From Branchiostoma floridae (Eukaryota; Chordata; Leptocardii; Amphioxiformes; Branchiostomatidae), in contig NC_049984.1 in assembly GCF_000003815.2 (NCBI RefSeq), forward strand, positions 9,937,770 through 9,981,889: a stretch of 44,120 nt of DNA, written 5' to 3'. Of this stretch, positions 31,977 through 41,962 are shown one piece after another; within the stretch, counting starts at the first letter, position 1; each line of letters begins with the position of its first letter. The notes under the pieces were generated by a model, which was given only the letters and a program-made list of their open reading frames with translations, searched no databases and was not told where the DNA came from. The translations under genes were made by a program, and so were the position numbers.

Positions 31977-34900
31977 GTCTGTTTATTTATTTTACACAAA
32001 TAATAACTAGTAATACTAGTAAAGCTAAAGACAGCTTTTCTTATTATCTATTAACTGACGTGTCTATTGTTTTACTAGGGGTACTCCTAAGTTCATGTTG
32101 CCTTGCTATGGGTGTTAGAACTCCAAAGTTGCAACAAAGAAGTGTAGAAAACATAGCATGCTGTACTGAACAGCGCTGGGCGTATCAATATACAGTAAGG
32201 GGAGCAGAGAAGTAAAGCAAACTCTTGCATCGTGGCAAAGAAAGGTTTTTTAGTGCAATTATGTGGTAGTAACTGACTGTCCGTGTTCCGCATAGGAACG
32301 ACAGAGGAAGCTGTGACGGTGCACCGTAACCTCCTGCTGCAGAACATGCAGCCCCTGCCGCTGTACCGCACACTGGTAGACTCAGGCATGGTCAAAGATG
32401 CTGATGTGGAGGAGGTGAGCTTTTTGTCTTAGAGTTATGATAAACAAAGCTCCATGCAGTCATTTACATTCCGTCTATAGCAATACAAGCAGAAATGCCA
32501 GAAGTCATTGTTTTGATGCCCACACGTAGCTGAGCAAGCTAGCCAGCAAAAGTGAGCTTGTTGAGACAAGCATCGAGCAATATCAGTATAGATAATGTTC
32601 TGATATGCCTTGCAGTTGTTGACAAAAGACAAGAAGAAGAAGTTGAATGAGAAGCTTCTCACCTACCTGACAACCCGCAGTAACGAGGGTCACGAGGCGT
32701 TCCTCGGTGTTCTGCGGGAGTGCGGCCAGGGCAAGCAGGCAGACGGGCTGGACCAGGCGGCGTCCACGGCAGAGAAAAACACAGAACGTAAGATAGAATT
32801 TGGAAGGGAGTCATTTTCGCGGTAGTTTACAGGCAACGATTTCTTTGTCACATTCCATTTCACTGCTCCTCAAGGACCATAATACACATGGCGATCTACT
32901 TGCAGGATCTAAGATTGAACTGATCAGAAACATTTCCACACGAAACATCATAGTGTAATTAGATACAATTGTATTCTAAGATTAATTTACTTTACGTTAC
33001 TTTATGTAATTTGGCGTCTTGAATGCACTTTCTATTACACTTTACATCTAATATTTCAAAACTTCATTCGCAGCACCCATGGGTGGTATTTGTCACATCA
33101 AACGAATATAATCCTCATCTCACAGCCATACGCTTACATACGCTCTGGCGTATGGCATAGAACCCCTTTTCTTGTATAATTAACGACAATTCAGTTTGGT
33201 GGGAAATAAGGCTGTGAAATTGAAGGCGGGACATTGCATATCTGTCCTACGTCCTTGCAATTGACACCTTTCAGCTTGGACTGGTCGACCTAAAAGAGCC
33301 TCTGAAATTAATGTTACAACTATGAGATGTAAAAACCTAGGTCTCTTGTTCCATCTGCCAATACAGATGCCAGCAACAGGAGTAGTTTTGCCCAACCTCA
33401 AGCGCAGAAAACTCCGACTAGCCAGCCGGCTAAGTCTCCCGCCCCAGCAACTATCCGCAAGGATACGAAACCTCCATCCTCACAGCCTACCAAGCCTACC
33501 ACTCCAGCGAACATCCGTGAGGATACTAAACCTTCTAAGATGGACACAACCACCACCCTGACCAAACGGGAGGCTCCAACGAAAGACAAGTCTCCTTTAG
33601 CTCAGTCGGAACAAAAACCACCAGGTCCTGCGTCTCCTGAGACGAAACGAGCACGATTAGAAGTAAAACCACAGACAAACCAAGATGCAAGACGTTCAGT
33701 GAGCCCGGAGAAGTATAACGTCAAGGATTTCAAACCAGGGACTCGCATACGGTAAGCTTTTAGCTTGACTTTGACTTGAAGTTGAATACCAACATTCAAA
33801 AGTAATGATCTGCTTCCATTCGTTGTCATTGGAAGTTGAATTTGGAAGCAAAGGGGGCGTGAACTAGATCTTCGACACATGGTATTGTTGTAATCTTACG
33901 TATACGTTGCTTTTGATACTAACAACATACATCAAGTCAGATCACGGTTAAAAACACAATCTGTTAATCATATTAAACCTGTCGTAAGATGTTGTCCTAA
34001 TACTTAGCTTCAGTAGAAGGTGTAGAATTTGTCTCTGTTACAAGTAGCTGCATTAGATAAAGCCATATTTGTTCAGAACACTACATAACAAAGTCCTGCA
34101 CGGGAACCTTTCTCCTCAAGGTGGCGCGAGACTCCGCAAAGTGCCTTGGGAAAGTGGGGACAGCAACTGGCAGCATCACAAGATGCGCCTCCAAGTAACA
34201 AACCAGGGCCAGGAGAGCAGACCTCAAAAGACGAGCCAAGCAAAGAAAGAGAAAGTCGTACCCAAGGAACCAGGAACGCTCCAAGCAGAGCTCCTGACAA
34301 GGCAGAGCCCACTTCCCTTAAGCCACAAGATAAGATCTCGTCCTCACCAGGGACGACCAGTCTTGGACCACCAGAGCGTGCACCACCGGCGTATTCTCCT
34401 TCATATTCCAAACCAAGCAGTTCCACACCAAGCAGTTCCACACCAAGCAGTTCCACACCAAGCAATTCCACACCAAGGAGTTACGCTCCAAGCAGTTCCA
34501 CACCAAGTAGTTTCAAAGCAAGCTCTTCCGAACCAAGCAGTTCCAAGCCAAGCAGCTCCACTCCAAGCGGTTCCAAACCAAGTAGTTCCACACCAAGCAG
34601 TTCCGAACCAAGCAGCTCCCGAGTACAACCTGCGTCAGACTTGGATGCCAGACTGGACAGGCTATTTTCAAAACTGGACACCTTGGAATCATCGCTGACA
34701 AAGAAGCCTGATGAATCTCATCCCCAATCCTCCTCTCCTTTAAACAGACCAACAACAAAGGTCGAAGAGAAAACTCATTCCTCATACTCGTCGCCGTCGA
34801 AAGACATGAAAGATTCCCCCGTCCGAATCTCTTCCCCGGCCTCTAGCAGGCGTGAAACAAGTCCTGGACAGGATTCGTACCGATCCCCCGACAACTGGAG

Positions 34901-37900
34901 TAAAAGCAGACCAGACGACTCTTTCAGTTCGTACACGTCATCTGCTACAGAAACACCAAGTCGAACGCTGCCCGATGAGTCGTTTGATTCATACCAATCT
35001 CCATCGTCCAACGCTTCTGACGACAGGCTTCCAAAAGATTCTTTCCAGTCACCTCTGTCTTCAACGACGGGTACACCAAGCGAGAAAAGGCAAGAGGTCA
35101 GCTCCGTTTATTCTCCTGACAGGTCGACTTCCAGTTTATACTCGAAGCCTTTCTCCCCTCGGACACCTGTTGACGATAGCCCAAACAAGACGGGAGATTC
35201 CTTCCATCATACCCCTACTGGCCAAAGTTCGAAAAAGACAGAAGAGCCTTTCAGCCGGGAGCGGCCGAAGACTACAGATACGCGAACTGAAAGGACGCCG
35301 GAAGACTCCTCACCCGCCCGAGATACTGGTACGCAGCCCTTTCTCTCTCCACAAGATGAAAAGCGTTACATCGAGAAGAATATGGACCAAGCTGCTGAAA
35401 AGTTGGAGGCTAAGCTAGGTGAAGTAGCACCCACGTTCAAGAGTTCGTACAGCACTACTATCAGCTCCCCTTCTAAGACTAAACCTCCAGAGAAGCCGGC
35501 ACGATCTAGCACTCCCAAAGTGCCGTACGAAAAAGTCCGTATCGAGAAGAAAGATGACGAACCAGTCTTTAAACCATGGAACAAGAGTAGTTCTGCAGAA
35601 GTGACTAAAGAGACCACAGAAGATCCAGCCTCTCCCACTTACGACCGTCCACACAGACAAGAGACTCCTGTTGCAAACATGCATAATACACCGGTACAGC
35701 CAACGCCAGCGGATGAGACGAAATCTTCCCCAAGTGTCCATTTCAGTGATCCGCTCATAAGTGAACCCATCTATGACGTCCCACGCGACTGGGAGCAGAA
35801 CGAGAGACAGGAAGGCACGGCCGAGGATTCTGCCCCCCCGCCGCTACCCGAGCGGACTTCGCCGTCACCGACAAAGAAAACTTCGTCTTTTACTGACTTG
35901 TTCAAGAGGAAGGACAAACAAGACGAGAAAGGCCAACCTGACAAAAAGGAGAAAGGCGACAATGATGACGAGAAGAAACGTAAATGGGTAGCCATGTTTG
36001 TCGAAGCTATAAAGACGAAGAAGAAAGACGACAGCACTGACACCAAGGGCGTGTTAAGCGACTCCGAAGAGGAGACAGATAAAGAACGAGCTGATGTTGA
36101 CGAAGGAAAAAAAGAGAAGAGAGGAGGTTGGGTGCGAGATGTCGTTGAAAGAATGAAGCAGAGCAAATCTGACGACGAACTAGACACTGTTCCGGAGGTG
36201 ACATCCGACGAAGAGCGCGCCGCCAGAAAGGACGAGCAGCAAAAAGTAACGGATAAGGTAAAGGAAGGCGCTAAGAAGGCTGCAACAAGAACTAAAGACA
36301 CGGCCGATAAAGCGGTAGAGGCAACCAAAGAAGGGGCCAACAGAGCTGCTCACGCCGCCTCAGAGAGCTGGAAGCAGCTGATAGCTGGGATGAAGGGGCG
36401 GGACGAGAAGAGGGAACAAAGCGGTGATCAAAAGAAGATGCGAGAAGAGAAAGACCATAAAAGCGGTGTCACAAAGGGACCAGAAAAGACGAATGAACAC
36501 CGTGACGATTCACTGCCAGAAACAGTTGTCGTAACAGAAGACGAAGCTGGCAATGTCACCATTGAGTCTGACGTTAGCGACGACCTTGACATAGACGCTG
36601 ACCTTGAACCGAAACAACAAGAGAAAAGCGGGTGGAAACTACCTGACTGGAGTCTACGATCACCCAAGTTGGGCCGCAAGAAGGAGCAGGAGTATGACGT
36701 GGACATGGAGTCTCCCGTGGAATCTGAAACCGTTAAAGAGAAAGATGACGACAAGAAAGGTTGGAAACTTCCCAACATTCCCGACATCCATCTCAAGAGT
36801 CCGGACTGGAAGTTCAGACGGGATAAAGCCTCGGGAAGCACATCTGAGGATGAGACGCTAGACAAGGCCAATGAAAAGAGAACTGGAAGAAAAGGGTGGA
36901 AGGAATTCTTCAGCACCCCGGACATAAGGAGTCCCGACTGGATGAAGAGAGACAGAAGTCCTCATCGTGATACAGACCCTGCTAAAGAACAGCCCAAGAA
37001 AGAGGAAGAAGAAAAGAAAGGATGGAATTTTCCCAGCGTCAATATCAAATCCCCGGACTGGAGTTTTGGACGGGATAAAAGTCCCGGGCGTTCATCTGTG
37101 TCCGCGTCTCAGGAAGACATCATGGAGCCAGAGGAGAAAAAGGAGAAAAGAAGATCCAAACCGGCAGATGAGAAGACTGAAACAAAGGAGGAAGCCAAAG
37201 AAGAAAACCAGAAGAAATGGAGAATGCCTGAGGTACATGCACCTAACATAAACTTCAAATCCCCCGATTGGTTTGGGAAAGAAGAGACACTAGAAAGGGC
37301 ACCAGAGACAGAATCGTCCCAGAAAATTGAGGAACCACAGGAAGAAAAGGAAAAGAAATGGAAAATGCCAGAGTTCAATGCACTCCCTGACTGGAAGATA
37401 CGACGGGATAAAAGTCAGGAAAAGGTGGAAGACCCTGGCACTTCAGATACCGTGGAAGAGAAAGGGGAACCAAAAGAAGAAACAAATAAAAAGTGGAAGA
37501 TGCCGGAATTCCATGCACCTGACATTAAAATACCTGACTCATGGAAGATAAGACGAGATAAAAGTCAGGAAAGGGCAGAAGACACCGAATCTTCCGAAAC
37601 AGAGAAAGAAGGAAAGGATCCAAAAGAGGAAAAGGGCAAGAAGTGGAAGATGCCGGAATTCCATGCACCTGACATCAAAATGCCTGACTTGAAAATAAGA
37701 CGAGGTAAAAGTCAAGAAAAGGTGGATGACACCGAATCTTCAGAAGCAGTGGAAGAAAAGAAGGAACCAGAGGAAGGAAAGGACAAGAAGTGGAAGATGC
37801 CGGAATTCCACGCACCTGACTTTAAAATGCCTGACTTGAAAATAAGACGAGGTAAAAGTCAAGAAAAGGTGGATGACACCGAATCTTCAGAAGCAGTGGA

Positions 37901-40900
37901 AGAAAAGAAGGAACCAGAGGAAGGAAGGGACAAGAAGTGGAAGATGCCGGAATTCCACGCACCTGACTTTAAAATGCCTGACTTGAAAATAGGAAGAAAT
38001 AAAAGCCAGGAAAAGGTGGATGACACTGAACCGTCAGAAACAGTGAAGGAAAAGAAAGAACCGGAGGAAGGAAAGGACAAGAAGTGGAAGATGCCACAAT
38101 TCAATGCACCTGACTTCAAAATGCCTGACTGGAAACGAAACAGAAGTCAAGAAAATGTGGAAGAGACTCAGTCTTCTCAAGAACTTAACAAGCCAGACGA
38201 CGAAAAGGAATTAGATGGCGATAAAGATAAGTGGAAGTTCCCTGACTTCCGTGCACCAGATATCAAAGCCCCCGACTGGAAAATACGAAGAGATAAGAGT
38301 GAAGAGAGAAAGCAGGGGGCTGAGGCTCCACAGGATAGCAAGGAGCCGGAAGACAAAAAGGACACTAAAAAGTGGAAGATGCCTGAGTTTCATGCACCTG
38401 ACCTGAACTTTAGAAGAGATAAGAGTCCTGACAGACAGAAAGCACAAGAACATCCGACAGAAATCAACGGCGTGGAGGAGGATGAAGATAAGGACAAGAG
38501 GAAGTGGAAGTTCCCGGAGTTTCGTGCCCCTGACCTCAAGGGTCCAGACTGGAAATATGGGAGAGAGAAGAGTTCAGAGGAAACATCTGAAGCTGAAATG
38601 ACAAATGGAGAGCAGGAACCTAAAGTTGAGCCGAAGAAGAAAAAGAAACAGACAAAGACCTGGAGTGTTCCTGATATCAACCTGAGGGCCCCAGACTGGA
38701 AGTTCGGCTCGAGGGACGACAAACAGCGTGCCTCTGATGAGCCTAAGGAGAAGAGGAAGTGGAACCTTCCCACCATGAGGGCACCGAGCTTAAACCTGAG
38801 GGCTCCAGGCACGAAGCCATCTGATGAAGACTGGCCGATGCTGGCCCGGAGTAGGCGGGGAAGAGATGTTGATGATGTAGAGAAGGCGATATACATCGAC
38901 AGGAGGCCGAGAGAGTTCGAAGATGTAACGCTGAGTTCTGCAGACGAAGTGAACGCCAGCACTGAGAACGGGAGTGAGGATTCGAGGTCTGCTGAGTTGC
39001 CCCAGCCGGTAGCAGATGACATCAAAATTGCAGCTCAACGTCTTCAGAGTACGGAAAGGTGTGTAGATGTTTGTCATTTCATTTACAGTGAAAATCTTTT
39101 AGGACTGGGTAACCTGAAGTAGATAAGACAAGATGTAGATGAGGAGTACTGGTAACATGTCCCAGGGACTAGATTTCTTAAATAGGTGATTTTACTGTCA
39201 AAAACACTGGCGTTGAATAACATTTTTTTAAATGTCAGATAATGCCAGTATTTGTTAACAAGTTTTAACACATAAAACACTTGTGTTCACGTAAAATATG
39301 GGAAACAAGGGTAACCAGAATAGATCCCGTGCATTTGCCTACAAAACATAGGCTACTGAAGATGCTGCAGAACATGTCGGACAAGGCCATCAACCATGCA
39401 GTCAAGTGCGAGCCGCTGGAGGACAAGGGACAGCGGGACTTGGCGGACTCCATGTCTGATCTGCGGCCTGAGGAACTAACACGGAAAGGTCAGCTATTCT
39501 AAAAGATCATAGATATTTTTAGAAATTGTGTGACAAAGAAACTAAGGTTAGTCAAAACGTTGAAAGTCAAGTTTATTTGTTTATGAAACTTTACCATCAC
39601 AATAGAGGGGAAGCCAATACAGGTGATTGCTCATCTCTACATGTTTTTGCTACTGCCATAAGGAGAATCAGAAACACACGTTTTTGGTCTTATTAATTTG
39701 TTTCAAACTAAGGCATTCAGGGCTTTAAAAATCACAAAGTTGAGTCAGGTATAAGAGACACCTTGCTGTGTTAACAGAACATGGCTCTATGAAACAGCTT
39801 GAATTACGTGCCCATGACATTGATATCAAGTAGCGTTTTTGTAACTTAGTCAAGTGTATTTCTGTGAGCCTATGGAATAGTCACATAGTCTTTTTGAGTC
39901 CATATTAGGGGCAGTGGTTTGTTAGCCACTGTGTCTAGTCATTGGAACCAAGATCTCTCTTCTTCCACTGCCTTTTACCTGTCCAACCTATGTCGGGTGA
40001 TTACTCGTGCTTAAACCAAGGAGGAAACCTCCTTGGTTGAACCATGATGTAATGCTGCAATACATTTATCTGACTATACGATGCTGTTTCCCTCTAGACA
40101 ATCTCCAGTTGCTGGATAAGATGTCTGAGGAGCTGATGTACCTGTACAAGCACAAGGACGTTCCCACCAGTCCCGTGCCGTGGTGTATGGGCTTCAGTGT
40201 CACCATGAGGGACGTCTACACCACCCTCATGCTGCACGCCATCTCCATGAAGGCGTCCCTGGGGGATCTGGACAAGATTCTCAAGCTCTACAGAGAAGGT
40301 AATGCTTGCAAACATTATCTGTTCTTTTGGAAAGGGATACAATTTGGACTGGGAAAATTTGCTGACTTATTCTCAAACTTGATACTGCATCTACAGAGAA
40401 GGTAATGCTTACAAAAATTGTCCTTCCATTGGAAAGAGATACTATTTGGACAATGGGAAAGTTTGCAAACTTTTTCTCTTTATACTGCATTTGCATGTGA
40501 CACACTCTATGTCTGCTGAATAATGTGGTAGTAATGGTAGCATTGGACATTTCTGGTCTCAATTGTATATATTTCACACTGCAAGCTGGGTAACCATAGT
40601 ATGTAGTATTGACTGCCAATTGCTGTGTATCATAAAGATGGTGCCTCTAGTTTTGATATTGGGTATTAAAGGTGAGAAGGTGAAGTATACCAAGTACAGT
40701 AGCTTTTCATGCATGTTGTCCACCTGCCTGTATCCTGCTGGTCTGTAATGTGGCTTTTATTTACTTGCCAACATCTGCATTATTGCCTGGATATCTATCT
40801 AGTAATCTTATGTCTGCTTCCTTTGCAATCTGTGCATTCTGCATAAAAATTTCGTTCTGGAGCTTGGTGTATTTGCAACTAAAAAGTGAGGATCCAAGGA

Positions 40901-41962
40901 TTCTTAGCATGGTTGCCTTTCAATATTCACTGCAGGCTTTAAAAAGGAGGGATTGGTTGCAAGCAATCAGTCTCTGTCTTGGAGGTTGAAAAATACAAGA
41001 GAAAGTTGAAAATTTACAATTCTGTTTTCAATACCAGGCACTACAGTGGGCTTACTTCAGGTTGCAGGCCACAGGCAGAATGGGACCAGTAATTATGTTC
41101 TATCAATAACTTAAAACAATTGATCCCCTTTCAGAACTAGATACCGCTATTAAAGAAGAGCAAGCAGCACAATCGAAGCAAAAGAGGAAAAAGAAGAAGA
41201 CAAAACCATCATCAAAGTCAAAACGTAACTTACTAAGTGAAGTCAATTCATCCATGACTAACTGCCACGGTTCAAGGGGGTTCACAACTAATTATTGTTG
41301 GTACATGTAACAATGATTTGGTTCCTTACATAACATGTGTACAATCATGTATTTTGTCGTGTTTTTGTCTCTTTGTTTCATGATCAGTCAATGACTATGT
41401 TACCCTACACAATCTATAACAATTAACATGTACCCTATGATCCTTTTATACTTTATTTTCCTACTTGTTTAGCTATTAATTAGTGCTTTTTTCTATTCTA
41501 TCACACATAATTGCATGTCTTATGTAACATCTGTGCACTATTGTAACATGTTAGACCAGTCAATTTTGGGAGTGGGGGTCTTTCTGTTCAATTGGACAGA
41601 ACTCTTAAGATAATGATGTGTGTTTAAGACTCAAGGCCACTGAATTATCTTCAGTGTTGAAGTATCCAATAGACTGTATATGTACATACATTAACTCAAA
41701 CTTTATAACCACTGTGCAACAATGTAACAACAATTCCAATGTATTGGTCGGGGGAACTTGGAGACTGACTTGTATGCCTGAAGAGATGTTGACTGAACAT
41801 CACCTATGCATTTTTCTTTCAGACTTGGAGAGAATGAAAGACGAGGAAGAAAAACGATTGAAGAAGAAGGGAAAGAAGAGTGGTAGATCAGCACCGAAGT
41901 CCAAAGACACTGAGAGGACTGACTACTACGGACGGGACCCTAGCTTTGATGTGGAATTCTAA
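31181..41962 (+). CDS. Gene C: giant two-CARD protein with W-P-D repeat scaffold and conserved C-terminal modules
   Basis: Inferred exons: 31181-31329, 31840-31976, 32296-32414, 32616-32787, 33367-33751, 34121-39058, 39352-39488, 40098-40298, 41135-41224 and 41823-41962. The joined CDS is 6468 nt and closes exactly in frame: 2155 residues, TAA at 41960-41962. An in-frame TAG at 31166 and an acceptor at 31113-31114 precede the ATG. Domains: CARD 1 at about 1-95, CARD 2 at about 96-190, disordered region at about 193-1966, helical module, C-terminal module, then a lysine-rich tail longer than in A and B. The disordered region carries SH2/SH3-type motifs, an amphipathic 11-mer-like segment and a large PDWK/MPEFHAPD repeat array. 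The likely role is a CARD-nucleated scaffold. The start of the giant exon is the least certain junction. Confidence 0.83.
31728..31753. repeat. (TA)n palindrome
   Basis: GTAC, then an alternating AT tract, then GTAC forms a 26-bp palindrome in the first intron after the gene C start exon. Confidence 0.9.
32296..32787 (+). CDS. Gene C exons 3-4: CARD 2
   Basis: Exons are 32296-32414 and 32616-32787, split by a phase 0 intron at VEE|LLTK. The domain reads VTVHRNLLLQNMQPLPLYRT, LVDSGMVKDADVEELLTKDK, KLNEKLLTYLTTRSNEGHEA, FLGVLRECGQGKQADGLDQA. The PLPLYRTL stretch is the counterpart of PLPxFGxL. Confidence 0.84.
33367..33751 (+). CDS. Gene C exon 5: proline/threonine-rich linker
   Basis: A 385-nt exon (phase 1 to 2) after CTGCCAATACAG. 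It is disordered and contains a duplicated PA[TN]IR[KE]DTKP motif and several SP sites, ending VSPEKYNVKDFKPGTRIR. Both splice sites look good. Confidence 0.78.
34121..39058 (+). CDS. Gene C exon 6: 4.9-kb disordered repeat exon
   Basis: A continuous frame of about 1646 codons. The start was placed at 34121 because CTTTCTCCTCAAG is the only pyrimidine-rich acceptor in phase after the in-frame TAA at 34086; an AG at 34092-34093 would also keep the frame. Regions in order: SSTPS repeats (34405-34625), a short coiled-coil-like segment (DLDARLDRLFSKLDTLESSL), Ser/Pro-rich stretch, YDVP and PPPLPER motifs (35772-35855), SSFTDLFKRKDK, two short W-containing helices, an amphipathic segment (36246-36399), then the PDWK/MPEFHAPD array (36630-38840) and an acidic end. 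The last helix (DIKIAAQRLQSTER) begins the conserved helical module. Confidence 0.87.
34405..34625 (+). repeat. 15-bp coding tandem repeat (SSTPS)
   Basis: About fourteen units of a pentapeptide [ST]xPSS, encoded by ACCAAGCAGTTCCAC-type 15-mers. The first units are identical in DNA and later ones diverge (SEPSS, SKPSS). Confidence 0.9.
36246..36399 (+). other. Gene C amphipathic segment, LEA/synuclein-like
   Basis: The encoded stretch VKEGAKKAATRTKDTADKAV followed by EATKEGANRAAHAASESWKQ has Lys/Glu/Ala/Thr with 11-residue-like periodicity, as in synuclein, LEA and perilipin helices that bind membranes or lipid droplets. Function is inferred from composition only. Confidence 0.5.
36630..38840 (+). 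repeat. Coding array of SPDWK/KWKMPEFHAPD repeats
   Basis: About fifteen degenerate units share a hydrophobic core (W-K-[LMF]-P-[ED]-[FIV]-x-[AS]-P-D-x-K-x-PDWK) followed by a basic RRDKS block and an acidic E/D/K linker. Units at 37638, 37785, 37932 and 38079 begin exactly 147 bp (49 codons) apart. The layout recalls AHNAK and periaxin, but the sequence is different. Confidence 0.88.
39352..39488 (+). CDS. Gene C exon 7: helical module
   Basis: A 137-nt exon (phase 2 to 1) encodes LLKMLQNMSDKAINHAVKCE, PLEDKGQRDLADSMSDLRPE and ELTRK. It is homologous to gene B 24498-24646, but the intron before it falls six codons further along the protein. Confidence 0.83.
40014..40038. repeat. Perfect 11-bp hairpin
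   Basis: AACCAAGGAGG, an AAA loop and CCTCCTTGGTT lie 60 bp upstream of gene C exon 8. It is probably a remnant of an interspersed element. Confidence 0.8.
40098..40298 (+). CDS. Gene C exon 8: conserved C-terminal helical module
   Basis: A 201-nt phase 1-1 exon encodes DNLQLLDKMSEELMYLYKHK, VPWCMGFSVTMRDVYTTLML and HAISMKASLGDLDKILKLYR. It aligns with the same module in A and B; the WYxNVNTAM core is more diverged here (WCMGFSVTM). Confidence 0.87.
40288..40490 (+). repeat. Imperfect tandem duplication (about 100 bp) copying an exon end and splice donor
   Basis: CTACAGAGAAGGTAATGCTT starts at 40288 and an almost identical copy starts at 40391. Both continue through TTGGAAAG-GATAC, ATTTGGAC, GGGAAA and end in TACTGCAT. 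The first copy holds the true exon 8 donor (GAAG|GTAATG); the second is an intronic decoy. Confidence 0.9.
41135..41224 (+). CDS. Gene C exon 9: lysine-rich tail
   Basis: A 90-nt phase 1-1 exon after CCCCTTTCAG encodes ELDTAIKEEQAAQSKQKRKK followed by KKTKPSSKSK. The run RKKKKTK could act as a nuclear localisation signal; genes A and B have no equivalent. Confidence 0.7.
41823..41962 (+). CDS. Gene C last exon
   Basis: After TTTTTCTTTCAG the exon encodes LERMKDEEEKRLKKKGKKSG, RSAPKSKDTERTDYYGRDPS and FDVEF with a TAA stop at 41960-41962. It is charged, with a C-terminal DYYGRDPS motif. Confidence 0.8.

Noticed and set aside
34069-34698. Open frame of 209 codons overlapping the start of gene C exon 6
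   Set aside because: It is repeat-driven (AVPHQ-type) and ends early; the alternative frame continues for about 4.9 kb and joins the neighbouring exons in phase.
36630-38840. Interpretation as a true AHNAK or periaxin ortholog
   Set aside because: The repeat pattern is similar in style, but there is no PDZ domain and the flanking domains are CARD and a novel C-terminus, so convergence is more likely.
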